Positions 15,570 to 23,022 of a DNA stretch of 26,337 bases are shown piece by piece. How positions within the stretch are numbered: position 1 is the stretch's first letter; every line of letters starts with the position of its first letter. The DNA comes from Clostridia bacterium. GTDB lineage: Bacteria; Bacillota; Clostridia; TANB77; CAG-508. Where the stretch lies: assembly GCA_900753165.1 (NCBI GenBank), contig CAADYC010000032.1, positions 1-26,337 on the forward strand. Direction: 5' to 3'. The notes below the pieces were generated by a model, which had not been told where the DNA came from, ran no database searches, and saw only the letters and a program-made list of their open reading frames with translations. The translations under genes were made by a program, and so were the position numbers.

Positions 15570-16508
15570 ATGGAGAATAAAACAAAAGTTGTTGTAATCT
15601 GTGGACCTACAGCATCTGGAAAAACAGCTTTATCAATTGAACTTGCAAAGACGATAAATGGTGAAATAATATCAGCTGATTCAATGCAAATATATAAAGA
15701 TATGAACATAGGAACAGCAAAACCAACAGAAGAAGAAATGCAAGGAATTAAACATTACCTATTAGACTTTGTATCACCAGATGAAAGATACAGTGTTGCA
15801 CAATATAAAAATGATGCTAAAAAAGCTATAAAAGAAATTTTACAAAAAGAGAAAATACCTATAATTGTTGGTGGAACAGGTTTATATGTTGATAGCTTGA
15901 TATATGAGATAGAATATAATGATATAAAATTAGATGAAAATTATAGAAAAGAGTTAGAAAAAATAGCAGATGAAAAAGGTTTGAAAACATTATATAATAT
16001 GGCAATGCAAATAGACCCAAAAGCAATGGAAAAAATAAGCAAAAATGATAAAAAAAGAATAATGAGAGTTTTAGAAATATATAAAGCAACGGGAAAAACA
16101 AAAACTCAGCAAGAAATTGAATCAAGGCAAAAGCCAGTTGAATACGATTATAAAGTATTTGCGATAAATTGGGACAGAGAAAAATTATATCAAAGAATAA
16201 ATAAAAGAGTTGATATAATGATTGAACAAGGCTTAATAGAAGAAGTGAAAAATATTTTAAACAAATATGATACATTTCCAACTGCAATGCAAGGACTAGG
16301 ATATAAAGAAGTTGTAGATTATTTAAATGGAATTTATACAAAAGAAGAAATGATAGAAAAAATAAAAATGGAAACAAGAAGATATGCTAAAAGACAATTA
16401 ACATGGTTTAGAAAAAATAAGCAAACTATATGGCTTGAAGGAACAAATGATATACAAAATAATATAAATATTATTTTGGAGGGAATAGATATTGAAAGAA
16501 GAAAATAA
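15570..16508 (+). CDS. miaA: tRNA dimethylallyltransferase MiaA
   Basis: Transfers a dimethylallyl group to N6 of A37 in tRNAs reading UNN codons, the first step toward ms2i6A. The P-loop GPTASGKT is at residues 12-19, followed by ISADSMQIYKDMNIGTAKP, HYLLDFVSP, the IIVGGTGLY motif, and AMQGLGYKEVVDYL with RRYAKRQLTWFRK near the C-terminus. 312 residues, full length. AGGAGGT precedes ATG 15570. Many bacteria have hfq next; here the following gene, a HlyD-like protein, overlaps the miaA end by 17 nt. Together with mtaB at the window start, tRNA position-37 modification is represented twice. Confidence 0.98.
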   Translation: MENKTKVVVICGPTASGKTALSIELAKTINGEIISADSMQIYKDMNIGTAKPTEEEMQGIKHYLLDFVSPDERYSVAQYKNDAKKAIKEILQKEKIPIIVGGTGLYVDSLIYEIEYNDIKLDENYRKELEKIADEKGLKTLYNMAMQIDPKAMEKISKNDKKRIMRVLEIYKATGKTKTQQEIESRQKPVEYDYKVFAINWDREKLYQRINKRVDIMIEQGLIEEVKNILNKYDTFPTAMQGLGYKEVVDYLNGIYTKEEMIEKIKMETRRYAKRQLTWFRKNKQTIWLEGTNDIQNNINIILEGIDIERRK

Positions 16509-17757
16509 AAATGACAATAAAATTAAAAAGAAAGTCAATAAGAAGAAAATAATTATATACATAGCTTTGGTTTTAATTGTAGTATATTTAATATATGCTG
16601 TTTATTTGTTAGTAAGGCAACCAACAGATAAAGTAACAGTAGAAAATGGAACTCTATATTTGGAAGAAACAGATATAGGATATATTATAAGAGATGAACA
16701 AGTTGTAAAAGGTAATAACTATAAAAATGGAATGGAAAGAATAAAAAATGAGGGTGAAAAAACAGCAAAAGGAGATTCTATTTATAGATATTACAGCAAA
16801 AATGAAGATAAATTAAAAGAACAGATATCAGAATTAGATAGTAAAATACAAGAATCATTAAAAGGACAAACTGGTATATTTAGTTCTGATATAAAATTGT
16901 TAGAAAATCAATTAGATGAAAAAATAGCTTTATTAAGTAAAACATCAGATATGTCAAAAATTACAGAATATAAAAAACAAATAAGTGATTTAGTAAGTAA
17001 AAAAGCAAAATTATCTGGAGAATCAAGTGCTGCAGGAACTTATTTAAAACAGTTATATAATCAAAGAGCAAAATTGGAAAATGAGTTAAATTCAGGAGCA
17101 GAATATATAAAAGCACCATCAAGTGGAATTGTTTCTTATAAAGTAGATGGATTAGAAGAAACATTAACACCAAATAATTTTTCAACAATTAACAAAGAAT
17201 TTCTAGAAAATTTGAAATTAAAAACTGGTCAATTAATAGCAACAAATGATGAATGCGGAAAAGTTATAGATAGCTCAAAGTGCTATATAGCAACAATAAC
17301 AAGCTCAGAACAATCAAAAAAAGCTAATGTTGGCGATTCGGTAAAAATAAGATTGTCTAACAGTAAAGTTATTGATGCCCAAATAAGCTATGTATCACAA
17401 GAAGATGAAGATGAAACTTTGATTATTTTAGAGATAAATAAGCAAATAAGTGAACTTGCAAATTATAGAAAGATTTCTTTTGATTTAATTTGGTGGAATA
17501 GTTCTGGTTTAAAGGTTCCAAATCAAGCTATTGTTGAAAGTGATGGTCTTAGTTATGTTGTTAGAAATAGAGCGGGGTATTTGGATAAAGTTCTTGTTAA
17601 TGTTAAAAGAAAGAATGATAAATATTCTATTGTGACTAGTTATAGTACTGATAAATTGAAAAATTTAGGATTTTCAAGTACTGATGTTCAGTCAATGAAA
17701 ACTATTTCTATTTATGATGAACTTATTTTAAATCCGGATTTAAGTAAGGCAAATTAA
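16492..17757 (+). CDS. HlyD-like membrane-anchored adaptor protein
   Basis: A 421-residue protein anchored by one N-terminal helix (about residues 19-42) after a Lys-rich cytoplasmic tail. The rest is external: a beta segment (VTVENGTLYLEETDIGYIIRDEQVV), a long coiled coil (about 105-200), and a barrel-sandwich half-motif AEYIKAPSSGIVSYKVDGLEE typical of HlyD/membrane-fusion proteins. A beta-barrel domain (CYIATITSSEQSKKANVGDSVKIRL) follows. Similar proteins are common in Clostridia just upstream of yggS-sepF, where their partner is unknown; no ABC transporter is nearby here. The start is TTG 16492, with GGAGGG (16478-16483) inside the miaA end and a 17-nt overlap. Confidence 0.85.
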   Translation: MKEENKNDNKIKKKVNKKKIIIYIALVLIVVYLIYAVYLLVRQPTDKVTVENGTLYLEETDIGYIIRDEQVVKGNNYKNGMERIKNEGEKTAKGDSIYRYYSKNEDKLKEQISELDSKIQESLKGQTGIFSSDIKLLENQLDEKIALLSKTSDMSKITEYKKQISDLVSKKAKLSGESSAAGTYLKQLYNQRAKLENELNSGAEYIKAPSSGIVSYKVDGLEETLTPNNFSTINKEFLENLKLKTGQLIATNDECGKVIDSSKCYIATITSSEQSKKANVGDSVKIRLSNSKVIDAQISYVSQEDEDETLIILEINKQISELANYRKISFDLIWWNSSGLKVPNQAIVESDGLSYVVRNRAGYLDKVLVNVKRKNDKYSIVTSYSTDKLKNLGFSSTDVQSMKTISIYDELILNPDLSKAN

Positions 17758-17782
17758 TATATTATAGTAATATTTTTAATTG

Positions 17783-17965
17783 ATGCAATCATATATAATA
17801 AAATTTAAAATTGATTGAATGTGATTGGAATAATATTAAAATTTCTTAAATATTTTTTGGACAAGAGTTCATTTATATGGAAGGGAGTCCAAAAAATATT
17901 TTAGAAATTATTATATTATGCATTGAACCGAAATCAATTTTAAATTTTATTATATATGATTGCAT
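17783..17965. repeat. 183-nt foldback element with perfect 33-bp arms
   Basis: Occupies over half of the 340-nt gap before sepF. The outer arms 17783-17815 and 17933-17965 are perfect reverse complements over 33 bp. Inside them a second arm pair, 17831-17862 and 17887-17918, matches at 29 of 32 positions, leaving a 24-nt apical loop (17863-17886) and an unpaired collar of about 15 nt per side. There is no ORF, no T run and no obvious target-site duplication. It could be a miniature foldback mobile element or a large structured RNA. Confidence 0.85.
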
Positions 17966-17975
17966 TAGCAAAGAA

Positions 17976-18019
17976 ATATTACAAAAATATTACAAAAATA
18001 TTAAACTTTTATTACATTC
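17976..18019. promoter_or_regulatory. Four tandem 11-bp ATTACA boxes upstream of the sepF promoter
   Basis: ATTACA at 17978, ATTACA at 17989, ATTAAA at 18000 and ATTACA at 18011, each 11 bp apart within repeats of ATATTACAAAA. The last box begins 19 bp before the -35. A similar array precedes rsmD and a reversed one precedes the 638 gene. Confidence 0.5.
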
Positions 18020-18029
18020 ATAAAAAGTA

Positions 18030-18058
18030 TTGACAAGAAAGAAAAAAAAGTAGATACT
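18030..18058 (+). promoter_or_regulatory. sepF promoter
   Basis: TTGACA (18030-18035), 17-bp spacer, GATACT (18053-18058; TACTAT at 18055 is an alternative). About 25 nt before AGGAGG and ATG 18098. Confidence 0.65.
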
Positions 18059-18097
18059 ATTAGCATAATATGTAAGAAAGTTTTAGGAGGTTTTTTT

Positions 18098-18583
18098 ATG
18101 TCAGGAGCATTAATGAATAAAGTATGGGATTTATTTGGAATGGATTCAGCTGAACCTGAAGAATACGAAGATGAAAACATCTATGATTGCGATAATAATG
18201 AGGAAGAAGAAATAGAAGATAAAAAAATATTTGGAAGAAGAAATAATAAAGTAGTAAATATGCCACAAGCACAATCACAAGCTATAAAAATGGTAATTTC
18301 TCAACCAACAACATTTGAACAATCAGACGAAATATGTAGTTTCTTAAAAGAAAAAAAATCTGTAATTGTTAATTTGGAATATGTAAACAAAGATGTTGCT
18401 AGAAGAATAGTTGATTTTATTAGTGGTGGAGTTTATGCATTAGATGGATACATTCAAAAAGTATCAAATTCAATCTTTTTAGTAGCACCATCAAACTATG
18501 AAATAACAAATGAAATGGCTAGAGAAGAAATGAAAAGTAAATTATCAGTTTCATGGTTAAAAAATAACAATGTAAATAATTAA
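18098..18583 (+). CDS. sepF: Cell division protein SepF
   Basis: Binds the FtsZ C-terminus, bundles filaments and tethers the Z-ring to the membrane. The N-terminal MSGALMNKVWDLFG is the short amphipathic membrane anchor, then an acidic disordered linker (about residues 18-45). The conserved SepF core begins KVVNMPQ and continues KMVISQPTTFEQSDEI, KKSVIVNLEYVNKDVARRIVDFISGGVYALDG and QKVSNSIFLVAPSNYEI. 161 residues, normal. AGGAGG directly precedes the T-run spacer and ATG 18098. divIVA follows after 29 nt. The usual yggS and ylmH neighbours are absent; the foldback lies upstream instead. Confidence 0.97.
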   Translation: MSGALMNKVWDLFGMDSAEPEEYEDENIYDCDNNEEEEIEDKKIFGRRNNKVVNMPQAQSQAIKMVISQPTTFEQSDEICSFLKEKKSVIVNLEYVNKDVARRIVDFISGGVYALDGYIQKVSNSIFLVAPSNYEITNEMAREEMKSKLSVSWLKNNNVNN

Positions 18584-18612
18584 TTTGGTTTTTTACAATG
18601 TAGGAGGATAAA

Positions 18613-19065
18613 ATGATTACACCTTTAGATATAGATAATAAAAGATTTGCAAAACAAATGGTAAATGGATATAATGTAGAAGAAGTTGATGATTTTTTGG
18701 ATGAATTAACAGCTGATTATTCAAAAAATTATAAGGAAGTTAATGAATTAAGAACTAAAGTAGAAGAATTAAATAATAGTTTAGTTCAATATAAAACAAT
18801 TGAATCAACTTTACAAAATACATTAGTAATGGCTCAATCAACAGCAGAAGAAGTTAAAAATGTAGCAAAACAAAAAGCTGACCAAATAGTAGATGAAGCT
18901 AAAGCAAATGCTCAAAAACAAGTAGATGAATTAAATAATGAAATAATTATGAAACAAAAAGAATTAGATGATGTAAAAAAACAATTCGATATATATAAAG
19001 CAAAAATGGAGTCTTTATTAATTTCCCAATTAGAATTATTAAAAGAGGTAAATAAAGAAGATTAG
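18613..19065 (+). CDS. divIVA: DivIVA-domain protein
   Basis: Coiled-coil protein that marks curved membrane at poles and division sites. The N-terminal lipid-binding module is clear: ITPLDIDNKRFAKQMVNGYNVEEVDDFLDELTADY. Residues 38-145 form a nearly continuous heptad coiled coil. At 150 residues it is similar to B. subtilis DivIVA. TAGGAGG precedes ATG 18613. Co-transcribed with sepF and ended by the terminator 2 nt past its stop. Confidence 0.96.
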   Translation: MITPLDIDNKRFAKQMVNGYNVEEVDDFLDELTADYSKNYKEVNELRTKVEELNNSLVQYKTIESTLQNTLVMAQSTAEEVKNVAKQKADQIVDEAKANAQKQVDELNNEIIMKQKELDDVKKQFDIYKAKMESLLISQLELLKEVNKED

Positions 19066-19066
19066 A

Positions 19067-19100
19067 GAAGTTTAACTTGAATGTTAAGCTTCTTTTTTTT
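19067..19100 (+). terminator. Rho-independent terminator after divIVA
   Basis: GAAGTTTAAC (19067-19076) pairs with GTTAAGCTTC (19083-19092), one G-T, 6-nt loop, then eight Ts (19093-19100). Confidence 0.9.
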
Positions 19101-19160
19101 CGACTTCCCGACATAATGATAACAAATTCTAAATTTTATAATAAAATATTGATGAAAAAT

Positions 19161-19207
19161 ATTACAAAATTGGAACAATATTACAGAACTATTAAATCTA
19201 TATTACA
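19161..19207. promoter_or_regulatory. ATTACA box array upstream of rsmD
   Basis: ATTACA at 19180, ATTAAA at 19191 and ATTACA at 19202 are exactly 11 bp apart, and another ATTACA lies at 19161. The last box begins 21 bp before the -35. The degenerate ATTAAA in the middle mirrors the sepF array. Confidence 0.45.
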
Positions 19208-19222
19208 ATTTTGTTAATTCTA

Positions 19223-19250
19223 TTGACATTGACAAAAAAAAGGATAAAAT
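19223..19250 (+). promoter_or_regulatory. rsmD promoter
   Basis: TTGACA (19223-19228), 16-bp spacer, TAAAAT (19245-19250). A second TTGACA directly follows (19229-19234) and could pair with TATAGC at 19251 instead. Confidence 0.6.
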
Positions 19251-19273
19251 TATAGCATAGGAGAAAAAGCAAA

Positions 19274-19831
19274 ATGAGAATAATAAGTGGAACAGCCAGA
19301 GGCACAAATTTATATACACTAGAAGGAAAAACAACAAGACCAACATTAGACAGAGTAAAAGAATCATTATTTAATATAATACAGGGCAAAGTACAAGATT
19401 CAATATTTATTGATTTATTTGCAGGTAGTGGAGCAATAGGACTAGAAGCAGCAAGTAGAGGAGCTAATAAAGTTATATTGTGTGATAAATCAAAAGATGC
19501 AATAAAAATAATAAATAAAAATATTGAAAAAACGCATTTAGAAGAAAAAGTAAAATTATATAATTTAGATTACGAAATATTATTAAAAACAAAAATAAAA
19601 GAACAAGCTGATATTATATACATAGATCCACCTTATGAGTCAGATTTTGCTATAAAATCGGTTGAAATTATTTTAGAAAATAAATTAGCTAATAATAATT
19701 CAACTATTATTATAGAAACAGATGAAGAAAAAAAAATATTAAGAGAATTAGAAAAAATAGAAATAGAAATAACGGATAAAAGAAAATATGGCAGAGCAAT
19801 ATTAATCTTTTTAAAAATCAGAAAGGGGTAA
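19274..19831 (+). CDS. rsmD: 16S rRNA m2G966 methyltransferase RsmD
   Basis: Methylates N2 of G966 in 16S rRNA with S-adenosylmethionine. Signatures in order: MRIISGTARGTNL, TRPTLDRVKESLFNII, the SAM loop FIDLFAGSGAIGLEAASRGA, and the catalytic DPPY (IYIDPPYESD). 185 residues, normal. Start ATG 19274 after AGGAGA. In most Firmicutes coaD follows rsmD; here the next gene is a coiled-coil protein 3 nt after the stop, whose AAGGGG lies inside the rsmD end, so the two are translationally close. Confidence 0.96.
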   Translation: MRIISGTARGTNLYTLEGKTTRPTLDRVKESLFNIIQGKVQDSIFIDLFAGSGAIGLEAASRGANKVILCDKSKDAIKIINKNIEKTHLEEKVKLYNLDYEILLKTKIKEQADIIYIDPPYESDFAIKSVEIILENKLANNNSTIIIETDEEKKILRELEKIEIEITDKRKYGRAILIFLKIRKG

Positions 19832-19834
19832 ACC

Positions 19835-20338
19835 ATGGAAATATTTGAGTTACTAGAGAATTTAGAGGACATAATTGAAAGGAGTAGAAATGTACCATTT
19901 TCAAGTAAGGGAATTGTTGATAAGGAAGAAATGCTAGATTTAATAAAAGAAATAAGATTAAAACTTCCAGATGAATTAAAACAAGCAAAATGGGTAAAAG
20001 AAGAAAGACAACGTATATTAGTTGAGGCTCAAAAAGAAGCTGATGGAATAGTAAAAGAAGCAGAAAATAGAATTATTTCTATGATTGATGAACATGAAAT
20101 AACAAGAAAAGCATATGAACAAAAGAAAGAAATAATCGAAAGTGCAAATGAAAGATCAAGAGAAATTTCTAATGGTACAAAAGAGTATGCTGATGAATTA
20201 CTAGCACATACAGAAAATGTATTAACACAAACATTAGGTGGTTTAGAAAAAAATATATCAGAAGCTATGAAATTGATGGAAATGTCTATTGAAGATACAT
20301 TAAAAACAGTTCAAAGTAGTAGAAAAGAATTAAAGTAA
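19835..20338 (+). CDS. Coiled-coil protein resembling V-type ATPase subunit H / DivIVA-like helices
   Basis: A 167-residue, highly charged, mostly helical protein with no membrane segment. It starts MEIFELLENLEDIIERSRNVPFSSKGIVDKEEMLDLIKEIRLKLPDELKQAKWVKEERQRIL, then continues as a long coiled coil with alanine and glutamate heptads (VEAQKEADGIVKEAENRII). Proteins of this form are common beside rsmD-coaD in Clostridia and are often labelled ATPase by similarity to subunit H, but no ATPase motif is visible. Role unknown; a scaffold at the division site is conceivable given sepF and divIVA upstream. ATG 19835 is 3 nt past rsmD. Confidence 0.85.
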   Translation: MEIFELLENLEDIIERSRNVPFSSKGIVDKEEMLDLIKEIRLKLPDELKQAKWVKEERQRILVEAQKEADGIVKEAENRIISMIDEHEITRKAYEQKKEIIESANERSREISNGTKEYADELLAHTENVLTQTLGGLEKNISEAMKLMEMSIEDTLKTVQSSRKELK

Positions 20339-20339
20339 A

Positions 20340-20375
20340 AAAAAGGGAAAGGTGGATGGACTTTTTTCCCTTTTT
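20340..20375 (+). terminator. Terminator after the coiled-coil gene
   Basis: AAAAAGGGAAA (20340-20350) pairs with TTTCCCTTTTT (20365-20375) around a 14-nt loop, the T run forming part of the stem. A TATAAT at 20378-20383 follows immediately and could be the -10 of a transcript covering the structured segment 20401-20516 (weak -35 TGGACT at 20357, 15-bp spacer). Confidence 0.7.
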
Positions 20376-20400
20376 CTTATAATGCAATAGTACTGCTAGT

Positions 20401-20516
20401 GGCAAATATTTTTATTTTTATCTCAAGCTTTCCCACTGATACTGTAATAATGCTAACGCATTTAACAGTATTCAGCGGTTCTCATGAAGCTTTCGACTAA
20501 AATAAAAATATTTACC
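20401..20516. ncRNA. Structured segment before ftsK, possible RNA element
   Basis: A nested foldback in the 228-nt gap before ftsK. The outer arms AAATATTTTTATTTT (20404-20418) and AAAATAAAAATATTT (20499-20513) are perfect over 15 bp. Inside, the two AAGCTT copies can pair, CTGATACTGT pairs with ACAGTATTCAG (one bulge), and AATGC/GCATT closes a 4-nt loop. The result is a long imperfect helix with internal loops, the general shape of 6S RNA or a leader RNA, but I match it to no known family. It could also be a degenerate miniature element. Confidence 0.45.
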
Positions 20517-20566
20517 TTGCATGAACACATGACTTTATAATAAAAAACAAAAAATGGAGGGAGAAT

Positions 20567-22984
20567 ATGGCTAAAAGAAAAACTAAGAGAAAAAATAACA
20601 AAAGAACAAAAAAAAGAGCTTCAAATATTGATATGGCAATAGTAGCTTTAATAATATTAAGTGTATTATTATGTGTTTTAATATATGGAAAGTCTGGAAT
20701 TATAGGAATAAAATTGAATGAGATTCTAGGTGGAATGATGGGAATTATAAAATACATTTTACCAATAGGAACATTTGCAATAGGAATAAAATTGGCATTA
20801 GATGATGATGAGTATTTGACTGCTAAATTAACTCAATATGCAATTTTATTAATAAGTATAGCAGTTTTAATGAGTGCTTGGCAAATAAACTCAGGAGAAA
20901 TGACAATACTAGATAAAGATATGTCAACAATAGTAAAAGATGCATATAATTTTGGAACACAAGATAAAGGAGGAGGAGCATTAGGAGCAATACTTGCAAC
21001 ACCACTTGCAAATCTATTAAGTCCAGTAGGTGCAATTATATTATGTGTTGGTATTGTTATAATGCTTGCAGTATTTACTTTTGGAATAAATATATCAGAA
21101 ATAATAAATAATTTTGTTGAAAAAACAGAAGAGGAAAGAGAAGAAAGATTAGAAAGAAAGCAACATATAAAAGAAGAAAAACAAAAAAATAAACAAGAAA
21201 TATTAGAAAATAGCAAAAAATCAAAAGAAATGCAAAAGGAACAATTGAGGAAGGAAGCTCTAGAGGAAGAAGATGTTGGTGAACAAATAAAAATTAATTT
21301 CGGTGGTAGAATATTAGAAGAAGAGGATAAAAAAGGTAGAAAAAAATATGATCATAAGGATGATGACTTAATTCCATTAACTAAAGAAACAAAGTCTACA
21401 CAGCCTGATGTAATTGAAAACAATTTGTTTAGACAAGAAGAAGAGAAAAAAGAGGATAAAACAAAAGAAGTTTTGCAATTAGAACATGCAATGATTGTTG
21501 AAGATGAAAATTATGAATATCCACCTATTGAGTTATTAAGTAAACCTGATAAAAAGAAATTAAAAGGTGGTGCAAAAGCATTAACAGATACAGCAACAAA
21601 ATTGCAAAAAACATTATATAGTTTTGGGGTATCAGCAAAAGTTGAAAATGTATCTGTAGGACCTGCAATAACAAGATATGAGCTAAAACCTGCAGAGGGT
21701 GTAAGAGTAAGTAAAATAGCTAATTTAGCAGATGATATAGCATTAAATTTGGCTGCAGAAACAATAAGAATTGAGGCACCAATTCCGGGAAAACAGGCAG
21801 TAGGAATTGAAGTGCCAAATAAAGAGAAAGAGGCAGTTCATTTAAGAGAAGTATTAGAAAGTGAAGAATTTCAAAATAACAAATCAAAATTAACAGTAGC
21901 ACTTGGAAAAGATGTTGCAGGAAATATTCAATTAGCAGATATAGCAAAAATGCCACATGTTTTAATTGCTGGTTCAACAGGTTCTGGAAAGAGTGTGTGC
22001 ATAAATACAATAATTTCAAGTATTATATATAATGCAAAACCAAGTGAAGTAAAAATGGTAATGGTAGACCCTAAAGTAGTTGAATTATCAGTATATAATG
22101 GAATCCCACATTTATTAATACCAGTTGTAACAGACCCTAAAAAAGCTGCTGGTGCACTAGCTTGGGCTGTACAAGAAATGGATAACAGATACAATTTATT
22201 TGCAGCTAAAGGTGTAAGAGATATAAAAGGATATAACAAAGCAATTGAAAAAGAAGAAGGACAAGGAACTTTACCACAAATAGTTATAATTGTAGACGAG
22301 TTAGCTGACTTAATGATGGTTGCAGCAAAAGATGTGGAAGAGGCAATTTGTAGATTAGCGCAAAAAGCAAGAGCGGCTGGAATGCATCTAGTAATCGCAA
22401 CACAAAGACCATCAGTAGATGTAATCACAGGACTAATTAAAGCAAATGTACCATCAAGAATAGCATTTGCTGTATCTTCACAAGTAGACTCAAGAACAAT
22501 ATTAGACTCTGTTGGAGCAGAAAAACTATTAGGAAAAGGTGATATGTTATTCTTTCCAACAGGATTTCCAAAACCAGTCAGAGTGCAGGGTGCATTTGTA
22601 TCAGATGAAGAAGTTGAAAAAATTGTTGGTTTCGTAAAACAAAACGGAACTGCAAATTATAGTGAAGATATATTAGAAACAATAGAAAATAGTAATAAAA
22701 CTGAAAAAGAATTAATACAAGAACAAGCTGAAGATGATGAAACAGACCCATTTTTAATGGATGCAATAGATGCTGTTGTAGAACAAGGAACAGCATCAAC
22801 ATCATTCATACAAAGAAGATTTAAAGTTGGGTATGCACGTGCAGGAAGAATTATAGATCAAATGGAAGAAAGAGGCATTATTTCTGGATATCAAGGAAGT
22901 AAACCAAGAGAAGTATTAATTACGAAGGAAAGACTTGATGAATTGAAAATGGGAACATCACCACAAGAAGATATAGAAGAATAA
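20567..22984 (+). CDS. ftsK: DNA translocase FtsK/SpoIIIE
   Basis: Pumps chromosomal DNA through the closing septum. Four N-terminal membrane helices (about residues 20-41, 45-71, 80-101, 126-172) are followed by a charged linker (about 185-320). The RecA-like motor has Walker A GSTGSGKS at residues 469-476 and Walker B with Asp577-Glu578 (IIVDELADLMM). The C-terminal winged-helix gamma domain, about 725-790, is DPFLMDAIDAVVEQGTAS...RRFKVGYARAGRIIDQMEERG and reads polarity sequences. 805 residues, normal. Start ATG 20567 after GGAGGGA. Two genes follow with no terminator between, so they are probably co-transcribed. Confidence 0.97.
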   Translation: MAKRKTKRKNNKRTKKRASNIDMAIVALIILSVLLCVLIYGKSGIIGIKLNEILGGMMGIIKYILPIGTFAIGIKLALDDDEYLTAKLTQYAILLISIAVLMSAWQINSGEMTILDKDMSTIVKDAYNFGTQDKGGGALGAILATPLANLLSPVGAIILCVGIVIMLAVFTFGINISEIINNFVEKTEEEREERLERKQHIKEEKQKNKQEILENSKKSKEMQKEQLRKEALEEEDVGEQIKINFGGRILEEEDKKGRKKYDHKDDDLIPLTKETKSTQPDVIENNLFRQEEEKKEDKTKEVLQLEHAMIVEDENYEYPPIELLSKPDKKKLKGGAKALTDTATKLQKTLYSFGVSAKVENVSVGPAITRYELKPAEGVRVSKIANLADDIALNLAAETIRIEAPIPGKQAVGIEVPNKEKEAVHLREVLESEEFQNNKSKLTVALGKDVAGNIQLADIAKMPHVLIAGSTGSGKSVCINTIISSIIYNAKPSEVKMVMVDPKVVELSVYNGIPHLLIPVVTDPKKAAGALAWAVQEMDNRYNLFAAKGVRDIKGYNKAIEKEEGQGTLPQIVIIVDELADLMMVAAKDVEEAICRLAQKARAAGMHLVIATQRPSVDVITGLIKANVPSRIAFAVSSQVDSRTILDSVGAEKLLGKGDMLFFPTGFPKPVRVQGAFVSDEEVEKIVGFVKQNGTANYSEDILETIENSNKTEKELIQEQAEDDETDPFLMDAIDAVVEQGTASTSFIQRRFKVGYARAGRIIDQMEERGIISGYQGSKPREVLITKERLDELKMGTSPQEDIEE

Positions 22985-23022
22985 AAAATGTCCCAAAAAT
23001 ACAAAGAAGAATGGAGGGTATA

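Noticed and set aside
17783..17965. Foldback as a simple transcription terminator for the HlyD-like gene
   Set aside because: Too long, too A/T-rich in its arms, and without a T run directly after the stem.
17976..18019. Regular ATTACA repeats as a CRISPR-like array
   Set aside because: Units are 11 bp with no spacers of 25-40 bp, no cas genes are present, and the repeats sit in a promoter region.
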